Below are positions 1 through 5,694 of a stretch of 10,969 nt of DNA, piece after piece. Every line of letters begins with the position of its first letter. The first letter of the stretch is position 1. A program made the translations under genes and the position numbers. The stretch is from CAYVFM01 sp964546375 (GTDB lineage Bacteria > Gemmatimonadota > Gemmatimonadetes > Palauibacterales > Palauibacteraceae): NCBI GenBank assembly GCA_964546375.1, contig CAZJJO010000067.1, positions 1 through 10,969 on the forward strand, written 5' to 3'. The notes under the pieces are model-generated. The model had not been told where the DNA came from, did no database searches, and saw only the letters and a program-made list of their open reading frames with translations.

Positions 1-54
1 GACGTGCCGGTGCTGGTGGACGAGGCCTCGATCGTGGAGTTCTACGCGCGGTGA
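1..54 (+). CDS. C-terminal end of an unrecognised protein (partial)
   Basis: The first 17 codons are open in frame 1 and end at a TGA at 52-54. The translated end is DVPVLVDEASIVEFYAR. Codon use is GC-rich at third positions, like the genes downstream, and two hairpins lie just after the stop, as expected at the end of a transcription unit. The visible tail is too short to assign a family. The rest of the gene lies outside the window. Confidence 0.6.
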   Translation, partial: DVPVLVDEASIVEFYAR

Positions 55-66
55 GGTGAGGGCTCG

Positions 67-86
67 GGCCGGTCTTTCGACCGGCC
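67..86 (+). terminator. Perfect 8 bp hairpin after the first gene
   Basis: GGCCGGTC (67-74) and GACCGGCC (79-86) are perfect complements around a TTTC tetraloop, 12 bases after the stop codon at 52-54. No T-tract follows. It may contribute to 3' end formation or protect the 3' end, with the stronger terminator-like hairpin 21 bases further on. Confidence 0.5.
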
Positions 87-107
87 GCATACGCTCCCGG
101 CGCGTCG

Positions 108-138
108 GCCCCGGTCGCCCCTCGGCGGCCGGGGCTTT
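108..138 (+). terminator. Probable intrinsic terminator
   Basis: The stem pairs 108-114 (GCCCCGG) with 129-135 (CCGGGGC). It continues through a T-G pair (115/128) and CGCC (116-119) with GGCG (124-127), closing on a CCTC loop. This is about 12 base pairs, followed by TTT at 136-138. The short T-run is typical of weak terminators in very GC-rich genomes. It would end transcription of the gene that stops at 54. Confidence 0.6.
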
Positions 139-346
139 CGTACGTGGGCGCCGGTTGCGGGACGGGACGGGACGGGAGACGCCGGGCGGGCGCGCCGCCG
201 GCCCGGGGACCGGCCACCGGCCCCCTACCGCAGGTCCCTGGCCGGGAATAGGTTCGGCCCCGCGGACGGGGCGCGTCCGCCCGGCCCGGTCGGCCCCACG
301 CCGGCCGACGGCCGGAGCCTCGGGAAGGTGCCGGAGGAGGGCGAGG
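139..346. other. Non-coding leader upstream of the membrane protein
   Basis: This is GC-rich sequence without a credible gene. An open frame runs through it from 56, but its product would be an Arg/Gly/Pro mixture crossing both hairpins, with no folded-protein character. It contains four GGG runs separated by two-base AC spacers at 159-176, a canonical G-quadruplex pattern. No convincing -35/-10 pair was found. Confidence 0.5.
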
Positions 347-688
347 TTGAGTCGTCTGCCGGAGCGGTTGGAGAAGGCGCTGGCGGTGGCGGGGATCCTC
401 TTCATCCTCGTTCCCCTCGTCCTGGTGGAGAACCTCACCCTCCAGGTCGTCCTCGCCGTGCTGGGCATCCTGATGATCGAGGCCGGCGTCTGGGGGCTGG
501 CCCGCAGCTTCGTGCCCGACGACCGCACGTACATTCGGCTGCGAGAGGAGACGGAGATCTTCCTCGAGCAGGTCCGGGACCTGAACGAGGCGGCCGTCGA
601 GGGTCGGGAGGAGGCCGTCGAGCACCACCGCGAGCAGATGCACGAGCAGGTGGACCGGCTGGCCGACGCCGCCGGCGTCGAGGGTTGA
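347..688 (+). CDS. Small two-helix membrane protein, hypothetical
   Basis: The product is 113 aa. I chose the TTG at 347 because GGAGGAGG at 333-340 sits six bases upstream and the protein-like part begins there; the longer open frame upstream is low-complexity and crosses terminator hairpins. Two hydrophobic segments are clear: about residues 11-27 (ALAVAGILFILVPLVLV) and 32-52 (LQVVLAVLGILMIEAGVWGLA), joined by a very short turn. They form a helical hairpin with both ends probably in the cytoplasm. Residues 58-113 are charged and Glu-rich (REETEIFLEQVRDLNEAAVE and onward) and likely form an amphipathic or coiled-coil helix. I do not recognise the family. The short soluble helix could mediate oligomerisation or partner binding, but that is inference. 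Confidence 0.75.
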   Translation: MSRLPERLEKALAVAGILFILVPLVLVENLTLQVVLAVLGILMIEAGVWGLARSFVPDDRTYIRLREETEIFLEQVRDLNEAAVEGREEAVEHHREQMHEQVDRLADAAGVEG

Positions 689-714
689 GCTGATCCGAGG
701 GCCGATCGCTCTTC

Positions 715-730
715 CGGCGGCGCGCCGCCG
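715..730. terminator. 16 bp perfect GC palindrome between two genes
   Basis: CGGCGGCG followed by CGCCGCCG forms a perfect 16 bp palindrome 26 bases after the stop of the membrane-protein gene. It could act as a terminator stem, but no T-tract follows and such palindromes arise often by chance in sequence this GC-rich. Confidence 0.3.
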
Positions 731-805
731 TCGGCGACAGCAGGGCCGTTCCCACCGCCGGAGGCCGGGTCCCGGGATCCGGCGGGCGGCTCCGGGTGCC
801 CGGCC

Positions 806-1969
806 GTGAGCGTCCCGGCGCCCGGACCCGGGGCCTTCTCGCTGCCCGAGGGGGCCCGCTACCTCGACTGCGCCTTCCTGTCGCCGCTCCCGCGGCCGGT
901 GGAGGAGGCCGGCCGCCGGGCGCTCCGGCGCCAGCGCTTCCCGGTCGACTACGGGACGGACGACTTCTTCGAGGCCGCCGACCGGATCCGGCGCGGCTTC
1001 TGCCGGCTGGTCGGCGCCGCCGACCCCTCCCGCGTGGCCCTGGTGCCGGCGGTCTCCTACGGGGCCGCCCTGGTGTCCCGGAACCTGGAGATCGCGTCCG
1101 GCCGGACGGTGGTGATGGCCGGCGAGCAGTTCCCGAGCCACGTCTACCCGTGGACGCGGATGGCACGGGGAGCGGGGGCGGAGGTGCGCCGGGTGGAGCG
1201 GCCCGAGGCCCGCGACGGGGAAGGGGCGGCCGACCGGTGGACCGCCCGGATCCTGGACGCCGTCGACGAGGGCACGGCCCTGGTGGCCCTGTCCCAGGCC
1301 CACTGGACCGACGGCACGCTCTTCGACCTGGAGGCGGTGGGGCGGCGGGCCGGGGAGGTGGGCGCGGCCTTCGTCGTGGACGGCACCCAGACGGTGGGGG
1401 CCCACCCCTTCGACCTGGAGGCGATCCGGCCGGACGCCCTGCTGTGCGCCGGCTACAAGTGGTTGCTGGGCCCTTACGGGCTGGGCGTCGCCTGGATGGG
1501 CGAGCGCTTCGCCGACGCCGAGCCGCTGGAGGAGACCTGGCTGGGGCGGGAGGGGAGCGAGGACTTCGCGGGGCTGGTGGACTACCGGCGGGACTACCGC
1601 CCCGGGGCCGACCGGCTGGACATGGGCGAGCGGAGCCAGCTCCTGCTGGGGCCGATGCTGGCCGAGGCGCTGGAGCTGCTGGCGGCCTGGGGGGTGGAGA
1701 CGGTGGCCGAGCGGTGCCGGGCGCTCACCGACCGGGCGGCCGAGGGCGCCCGCCGGGCGGGCTGGCGCGTGGAACCGTCGGCCGGCCGGTGCGCCAACAT
1801 CGTCGGCCTGTACGCGCCGGAGGGTCGCGACGCGGCCGCGGTGGGCCGCCGGCTGGCGGATCGGGGGATCCACGTCTCGGTGCGGGGCGACGCCGTCCGG
1901 GTCTCGCCCCACGTCTTCAACGAGGGATCCGACGTGGACGCCCTGCTGGAGGCCCTGGCCGACGGCTGA
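806..1969 (+). CDS. Class V aminotransferase-fold PLP-dependent enzyme
   Basis: The product is 387 aa, a normal length for fold-type I PLP enzymes of the NifS/class V group. The hallmark is VVDGTQTVGAHPFDL (from residue 190) followed by CAGYKWLLGPYGLG (from 214). D192 should bind the PLP ring nitrogen, Q195 the phenolic oxygen side, and K218 the internal aldimine. The N-terminal YLDCAFLSPLP, PAVSYGAA (81-88), SQAHW (163-167) and the C-terminal VRVSPHVFN (364-372, Arg likely contacting the substrate carboxylate) all fit the kynureninase/isopenicillin N epimerase-like branch of the class. No persulfide cysteine loop is evident, so a cysteine desulfurase role is unlikely. The exact substrate cannot be read from the sequence. 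The start is a GTG with only a weak Shine-Dalgarno. No partner genes flank it on the same strand. Confidence 0.88.
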   Translation: MSVPAPGPGAFSLPEGARYLDCAFLSPLPRPVEEAGRRALRRQRFPVDYGTDDFFEAADRIRRGFCRLVGAADPSRVALVPAVSYGAALVSRNLEIASGRTVVMAGEQFPSHVYPWTRMARGAGAEVRRVERPEARDGEGAADRWTARILDAVDEGTALVALSQAHWTDGTLFDLEAVGRRAGEVGAAFVVDGTQTVGAHPFDLEAIRPDALLCAGYKWLLGPYGLGVAWMGERFADAEPLEETWLGREGSEDFAGLVDYRRDYRPGADRLDMGERSQLLLGPMLAEALELLAAWGVETVAERCRALTDRAAEGARRAGWRVEPSAGRCANIVGLYAPEGRDAAAVGRRLADRGIHVSVRGDAVRVSPHVFNEGSDVDALLEALADG

Positions 1970-1994
1970 GGCCCCTCCCGTCCTCCGGGTCCCC

Positions 1995-2786
1995 TCAGAG
2001 CAGGCCGCGGATCCAGCCCCCGTCGACCGGGATCGAGGTGCCGGTGACGTAGCCGGCCCGCTCGGAGGCGAGGAAGGCGGCCATGGCGGCGAACTCCCGG
2101 GGCTCGGCGAGCCGGCCGGCCGGCACCTCCTCCTCCCACCGGGCGTAGGCCTCCTCCGGCCCGATGTCCTCCTGCTCGGCGGCCTCCCGGGCCAGCCCTT
2201 CGAGCCGCTCGGTCCGGGTGTAGCCGGGCATCAGGTTGTTCACGGTGACGCCGTCGGCGGCCACCTCGTTGGCCAGCGTCCGGGCCATGCCGGTGACCGC
2301 CGCCCGCAGGCTGTTGGAGAGGACCAGCCCGTCCACCGGCTGCTTCACGGCGATGGAGGTGATCGTGAGGATCCGGCCCCAGCCCCGCTCCCGCATGCCC
2401 GGCAGGACCTCGCGGACCAGGACCACCGCGCCCTCCAGCAGCTCCCGGTAGGCCGAGCGCCACGCCTCCAGGCCGTGCTCCCCGAAGGGTCCGGGCGGCG
2501 GGCCGCCGGTGTTGGTGACCAGGATGTCGACCTGCCCGTGGGCCTCCCGGGCGGCCCCGGCCACCGCCCGGGCCTCCTCGGGCACCGACAGGTCGGCGGG
2601 CACCGCCTCCACCGAGGCGGCGTGCTCGTCACGGATCGACCGGGCGGCGGCCCGCAGGTCCTCCTCGCCCCGGGCGCACAGGGTCAGGTCCGCGCCCTCG
2701 GCGGCCAGCGCCTCGGCCACGGCGCGGCCGAGCCCCCGGCTGGAGGCGGCGACGAGCGCCGATCGTCCCTCGATCCCCAGGTCCAT
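1995..2786 (-). CDS. SDR-family protein with atypical active site
   Basis: The product is 263 aa, the usual length for a classical short-chain dehydrogenase. It opens with a variant glycine motif ASSRGLG (14-20; normally TGxxxGxG). ADLS (64-67) and NTGG (92-95) follow, then the catalytic Ser at S144 in TITSIAV, VTVNNLMPGYTRTER (180-194) and a C-terminal TGTSIPVDGGW. The expected YxxxK is replaced by S157 and R161, and the tetrad Asn also appears lost. This matches my recollection of a beta-ketoacyl-ACP-reductase-like SDR subgroup with an imperfect NAD motif and catalytic tetrad, so the change is probably family-wide, not decay. It lies 16 bases after the cupin gene on the same strand, with GGGAGG about eight bases before its ATG. 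It may be a reductase with altered chemistry or a non-enzymatic binder. Confidence 0.85.
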   Translation of the reverse strand: MDLGIEGRSALVAASSRGLGRAVAEALAAEGADLTLCARGEEDLRAAARSIRDEHAASVEAVPADLSVPEEARAVAGAAREAHGQVDILVTNTGGPPPGPFGEHGLEAWRSAYRELLEGAVVLVREVLPGMRERGWGRILTITSIAVKQPVDGLVLSNSLRAAVTGMARTLANEVAADGVTVNNLMPGYTRTERLEGLAREAAEQEDIGPEEAYARWEEEVPAGRLAEPREFAAMAAFLASERAGYVTGTSIPVDGGWIRGLL

Positions 2787-2802
2787 GGGCGGATCCTCCC
2801 GG

Positions 2803-3186
2803 TCAGTCGGTGGCGTGGAAGTAGTCGTCGCTGCCCTCGAGCCAGTCCTGGCGCGGCGGACAGAAGACGTCCAGGTCGAGCGTGTCCTCCAGGGCCTCGG
2901 CCTCGTGGGGGACGCCGGAGGGGAGGTGCAGGACCTCGCCGGCCCGGACGATCACCTCCTCGTCGTCGCCTTCCTCGCCGATCGAGAACCGGAGCGCCCC
3001 CTCCAGGATGTAGGTCATCTGCTCGTTCTCGTGGGCGTGGCGCGGCACCACGCTGCCCGCGTCCAGGTAGACGTGGGCCATCATGATCCGCTCGCCGGTC
3101 ACCAGGCGCCGGGAGATCTCCCCGGTCACCGCCTCCCGGGGCAGCTCCTCCCAGCGGACGTGGCGCGGGTTCGGGTCGGTCGGCAT
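2803..3186 (-). CDS. Small single-domain cupin, KdgF-like
   Basis: The product is 127 aa, a single cupin domain. Motif 1 spans G44 to G63 with H50, H52 and Q56 (RHAHENEQMTYILEG); Q56 sits where many cupins have Glu. Motif 2 is GEVLHLPSGVPH (83-94) with H94 as the last metal ligand. A His-His-Gln-His set and the following DVFCPPRQDWL (106-116) resemble the KdgF-type cupins that linearise unsaturated uronates from pectin or alginate. That assignment is from memory of the family and is moderate. The ATG at 3186 has GAGGAGGG about six bases upstream. The gene is first in an apparent two-gene operon with the SDR-like gene 16 bases downstream, so it may supply a keto product to that protein. A generic sugar- or acid-binding cupin is the alternative. 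Confidence 0.82.
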   Translation of the reverse strand: MPTDPNPRHVRWEELPREAVTGEISRRLVTGERIMMAHVYLDAGSVVPRHAHENEQMTYILEGALRFSIGEEGDDEEVIVRAGEVLHLPSGVPHEAEALEDTLDLDVFCPPRQDWLEGSDDYFHATD

Positions 3187-3382
3187 GCGCTCCCTCCTCG
3201 GGCGGGTGGGGCCGGCCCCGGACCGGGCGCCGGCGACGGGATCTCGGCCCGCCAACATAGGGGCGGACCGGCCCCGTCGGGAGGCCGGCAGCGGGGCGCG
3301 GGATGGAACGCCCGGCGGATCGTCGGGTCCGGGTGGAGGGAAGGGACGGAGACGGACGGACCGATTCGGGGGAGGCCGAGAC
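3187..3382. promoter_or_regulatory. Divergent intergenic region between cupin and lipoprotein genes
   Basis: These 196 bases must hold promoters for both divergent units. A 12 bp palindrome GGGGCCGGCCCC lies at 3208-3219, near the cupin start. A canonical G-quadruplex pattern (four GGG runs, loops of 3, 4 and 2) occupies 3325-3345 on the + strand. On the minus strand TATGTT (complement of AACATA near 3255) looks like a -10, but no -35 is recognisable at the right distance, so I do not mark a promoter. Confidence 0.4.
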
Positions 3383-4108
3383 ATGCGGAACGCCACGACG
3401 GGAGCCGCGCTGGCGCTCGCCTCGGCGCTGGTCCTCGCCGCCTGCGGCGGGGGGGAGACGGCCGCTGAGGCCGGCGAGCAGGCCGCCGAGCCGGACGACA
3501 CGGCGGCGACGGAGGCCACGGGGGAGACGGGGACGACGTCGGAGGGGCCGCCGGAGGGCTGGACCGTCCGCACCGACCGGGGCGACACCGTCCCGGACGC
3601 CGACCGCTTCACGGCGGCCGACGGCGGCTTCCGGGTCCGGCCCGGCCCCCGGGCGATCTTCTTCCATCCGGACAGCACGGCCTCGGACCAGTTCCGCCTC
3701 TCGGCCACCTTCGAGCGGCTGGCCGAGCCGCGGGGGCCGGAGGCCTACGGCCTGTTCCTGGGCGGACGCGACCTGAAGGGGCCGGGCCAGGACTACCTCT
3801 ACTTCCTGATCCGCAAGGACGGCCGCTACCTGGTCAAGCACCGGGCCGGCGAGGAGACCCACACCGTGGTCGAGTGGACCGAGAGCCCGGCGGTGCGCAC
3901 CACGTCCGGCGACACGGTCACCAATCGGCTGGCGGTGGCGTCCGACGAGGACGAGGTCCGCTTCCGGGTCAACGGCGAGACGGTGCAGACGCTCTCGCGC
4001 GGCGAGATGCTCCGGACGGACGGCGTCGTCGGCGTCCGGATCAACCACGGGCTGGACGTGCGGGTGCGGGACTTCGGCACGAGACCGCTCGACGGCGAAT
4101 CCCGTTGA
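3383..4108 (+). CDS. Lipoprotein with probable concanavalin-like (DUF1080-type) domain
   Basis: The product is 241 aa. The ATG at 3383 is preceded by GGGGGAGG, and the first residues form a classic lipoprotein signal: a short n-region, a hydrophobic core (ALALASALVLAA) and lipobox LAAC with C21 as the lipidated cysteine. Residues 22-57 are a Glu/Ala/Thr/Gly-rich flexible tether. From about residue 58 on there is a beta-rich domain: DQFRLSATFERL, YGLFLGGRDL, DYLYFLIRKDGRYLVKHR, NRLAVASDEDEVRFRVNGE and GVVGVRINHGLDVRVRDF. This succession of strands resembles the concanavalin/LamG-like jelly-roll fold of DUF1080-type glycan-acting proteins. No catalytic residues can be assigned, so binding of a sugar or polymer at the cell surface is as likely as hydrolysis. 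It stands alone on the + strand, 229 bases ahead of the sigma gene. Confidence 0.8.
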   Translation: MRNATTGAALALASALVLAACGGGETAAEAGEQAAEPDDTAATEATGETGTTSEGPPEGWTVRTDRGDTVPDADRFTAADGGFRVRPGPRAIFFHPDSTASDQFRLSATFERLAEPRGPEAYGLFLGGRDLKGPGQDYLYFLIRKDGRYLVKHRAGEETHTVVEWTESPAVRTTSGDTVTNRLAVASDEDEVRFRVNGETVQTLSRGEMLRTDGVVGVRINHGLDVRVRDFGTRPLDGESR

Positions 4109-4337
4109 AGCTCCGGGCCATAGACGGGGTGGCGACGGGGCCGGGAACAAGCTCAGCGGGGGCTGGTAAGCTTCAACCGGCCCGGAGGGTGAGCGTCCGG
4201 GGGCGACCGGCCCCCGCTGCGCACCGCCCGGCGGCTCGACGCGAGCAGCGCGACGGGCGGCTCGGCGCCGAGAGGCGGCGGCGTCCGGCCCGTCGTCCGC
4301 GCGTGAACACGCAATAGCAAGGAGCCCCTGGCGACGG
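4109..4337 (+). promoter_or_regulatory. Structured region upstream of the sigma factor gene
   Basis: This 229-base gap has no gene but much structure. A 7 bp hairpin CGGGGGC/GCCCCCG (4198-4204 with 4210-4216, loop GACCG) could end the lipoprotein transcript or lie in the sigma leader. CTCGGCGCCGAG at 4261-4272 is a perfect palindrome. GCGT/ACGC with a GAAC loop (4301-4312) precedes the AAGGAG at 4319-4324. Two 9 bp inverted repeats also link 4104-4119 with 4169-4187. A possible promoter is GGAACA (4144-4149) and TAAGCT (4167-4172) with a 17-base spacer. The match is weak for the housekeeping consensus and only suggestive for an ECF type. Confidence 0.4.
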
Positions 4338-5210
4338 ATGCCTTCCTTCCCGACTTCCACCGAGCAGCTCGACTCCTTCGACCAGTACCTGAAGGACGTC
4401 GAGAAGTACCCGCTCATCGAGGACCGCGAGACGGAGATGGAGATCGCCCGCCGGGCCCGCGAGGGCGACCGGGAGGCGGCCGAGCGGCTGGTCACCGCCA
4501 ACCTGAGGTTCGTCATCTCCTACGTGAAGAAGTACCAGGGCCGCGGCCTCAGCTTCGCCGAGCTGGTCTGCATCGGCAACGAGGGCCTGCTGAAGGCGGT
4601 GAAGAAGTTCGACCCGGACCGCGGGGTCAAGTTCATCTCCTACGCCGTCTGGTGGATCCGACAGACGGTCCACCAGGCGCTGGCCGAGCAGACCCGCTCG
4701 GTCCGGATCCCGCTCAACCAGAACTCCAACCTGGTCAAGCTCTCCCGCACCGAGACCCAGCTCTCCCAGGAGCTGGGCCGCTCGCCCACCGACCGCGAGA
4801 TCGCCGAGGAGATGGACGAGCCGGTGGAGACCGTCCGCACCCTGCGGCGGGTCGCCACCTCCGAGCTCAGCCTCGACGCTCCCATCGACGAGAACGACCG
4901 CGACAGCACCTCCTTCGGCGAGCGCTTCGCCGAGAGCGACGAGCAGGACATCGAGAGCAAGGTCGAGTCGCGGGCCCGCCGGGAGTTCCTCGAGCGGATG
5001 TTCGAGCGGCACCTGACCGAGCGCGAGCGCAAGATCCTGGTGCTCTACTACGGCCTGGACGACGGCGAGGAGATGACCCTCGAGGAGGTCGGCCAGCTGC
5101 TGGGCGTCACGCGCGAGCGGATCCGCCAGCTCCGCAACCGGGCCTTCGAGAAGCTCAAGGAGTCGGAGGACGGGGAGACGTTGGAGCAGTTCTGGCAGGC
5201 CTCCGCCTGA
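4338..5210 (+). CDS. rpoD: RNA polymerase sigma factor, RpoD/SigA-like
   Basis: The product is 290 aa, a sigma-70 group protein. Region 1.2 is DSFDQYLKDVEKYPLI (12-27). Region 2 is about 38-118, with ANLRFVISYVKKYQGRGLSF, the core-binding and -10 recognition helices, and the melting segment FISYAVWWIRQTVHQALAEQ. Region 3 runs from about 119 to 195 and includes VRIPLNQNSNL and the GRSPTDREIAEEM helix. Region 4 (about 209-277) holds the -35 binding helix-turn-helix MTLEEVGQLLGVTRERIRQLRNRAF. Region 1.1 and the large non-conserved insert of E. coli RpoD are absent, as in the short primary sigmas of Bacteroidota and, I believe, Gemmatimonadota. Region 2.2 reads LVCIGNEGL where most primary sigmas have an EGNxGL pattern. 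AAGGAG lies 13 bases before the ATG, a long spacing. The gene is probably the housekeeping sigma, but a group 2 paralogue cannot be excluded. Confidence 0.92.
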   Translation: MPSFPTSTEQLDSFDQYLKDVEKYPLIEDRETEMEIARRAREGDREAAERLVTANLRFVISYVKKYQGRGLSFAELVCIGNEGLLKAVKKFDPDRGVKFISYAVWWIRQTVHQALAEQTRSVRIPLNQNSNLVKLSRTETQLSQELGRSPTDREIAEEMDEPVETVRTLRRVATSELSLDAPIDENDRDSTSFGERFAESDEQDIESKVESRARREFLERMFERHLTERERKILVLYYGLDDGEEMTLEEVGQLLGVTRERIRQLRNRAFEKLKESEDGETLEQFWQASA

Positions 5211-5331
5211 GGCGCGTCAGCACCCGCATCTCTTCGTCGCGGCTTCGCGGCGCCATCCTCGACGCACATGAGTGCGCCTCCGGTGGCGCCGGCTCGCGCT
5301 CCTCGACCTGCGAGCGCTGACACGCCTCAGG
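5206..5331. repeat. 126 bp concentric imperfect palindrome at the end of the sigma gene
   Basis: The outer arms are 5206-5228 and 5309-5331 and match in inverted orientation at 20 of 23 positions. All three differences are transitions that would give G-U pairs in RNA copied from the minus strand. Inside it, CGGCGCCA (5248-5255) pairs with TGGCGCCG (5284-5291), and CGCAC (5263-5267) with GTGCG (5272-5276) around ATGA. All three share nearly the same centre (about 5269). The left arm includes the last codons and the stop of the sigma gene. It could be a terminator-like structure, or a dispersed palindromic element of the REP or MITE type. No target-site duplication is obvious. Confidence 0.7.
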
Positions 5332-5694
5332 GTGCGGCGCAGGTTCGCCTCGTCGGCGCCGCTTCGCCCATCTCCGCATACAGCTTCGCTCTCCCGCCTC
5401 GACGGGAGGAGGGTGTTCGCCCTCCGGGCCCTCCACCTGTACAGGTGTACAGGTGAGGTATCGCCCGGGGTCTCCCCGCACGGGGGCTTCGGGGGCGCGT
5501 CGGCCGGCCGCCCGTCAAGCGGATCTCAAGCTGAAGCGTGGGATCGGCCGGCCGTCTCGTCCGCGTCGTCGGGGTCGGGGCGCCCGATCCGGCGGTCGCG
5601 GGATTCCGGCGACCGGGCGGGGGCATCCGCTGGCACGATCCTTCCGCTTCGGTCCGGGACGACCGCCCCGACTCGCGCCTCCAGGAGGTCCCCC
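5332..5694. other. Gene-free region with hairpins and a palindromic operator-like site
   Basis: No credible gene was found here. GCGGCGC (5334-5340) pairs with GCGCCGC (5356-5362). CTCCCG (5391-5396) pairs with CGGGAG (5403-5408). GGAGGG (5408-5413) pairs with CCCTCC (5420-5425). The 22 bp palindrome at 5434-5455 is listed separately. An 11-base direct repeat TCGGCCGGCCG occurs at 5500-5510 and 5544-5554. CTGGCACG at 5630-5637 resembles a sigma-54 -24 element, but its -12 partner is imperfect. The Shine-Dalgarno of the next gene is at 5683-5689. Confidence 0.5.
5434..5455. promoter_or_regulatory. Perfect 22 bp palindrome, lux-box-like / LexA-like operator candidate
   Basis: CACCTGTACA (5434-5443), a GG centre and TGTACAGGTG (5446-5455) form a perfect palindrome. 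Read as ACCTGTA-N6-TACAGGT (5435-5454), it has all 14 arm bases and the spacing of the Vibrio fischeri lux box bound by LuxR. Read as CTGT-N8-ACAG (5437-5452), it also satisfies the gammaproteobacterial LexA box. In addition it contains a direct duplication of TACAGGTG (5440-5447 and 5448-5455). No LuxR, LuxI or LexA gene is in the window, so the binding protein is unknown. The site lies about 240 bases before the start codon at 5695. Confidence 0.5.

Noticed and set aside
56..346. In-frame upstream extension of the 113 aa membrane protein to a GTG at 56
   Set aside because: The extension is an Arg/Gly/Pro-rich mixture that runs through two hairpins, and the TTG at 347 has a much better Shine-Dalgarno.
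4144..4172. ECF-type or sigma-70 promoter GGAACA-17-TAAGCT before the sigma gene
   Set aside because: Only about half of the consensus bases match, so it is mentioned in the leader entry and not called as a promoter.
2684..4516. Long minus-strand frame opposite the lipoprotein and sigma genes
   Set aside because: It is a GC-rich shadow of the genes on the other strand and lacks recognisable domains; the + strand products have clear family motifs.
5155..5481. Minus-strand open frame with Arg-rich product over the sigma 3' end and the palindrome
   Set aside because: It overlaps the sigma gene and the inverted repeats, lacks a well-placed Shine-Dalgarno, and its composition is what palindromic GC-rich DNA would encode.
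5630..5646. Sigma-54-like promoter, CTGGCACG followed by TTCCG
   Set aside because: The -24 part is perfect, but the essential GC of the -12 element is CC, and no sigma-54 activator is nearby. A single near match is not enough.
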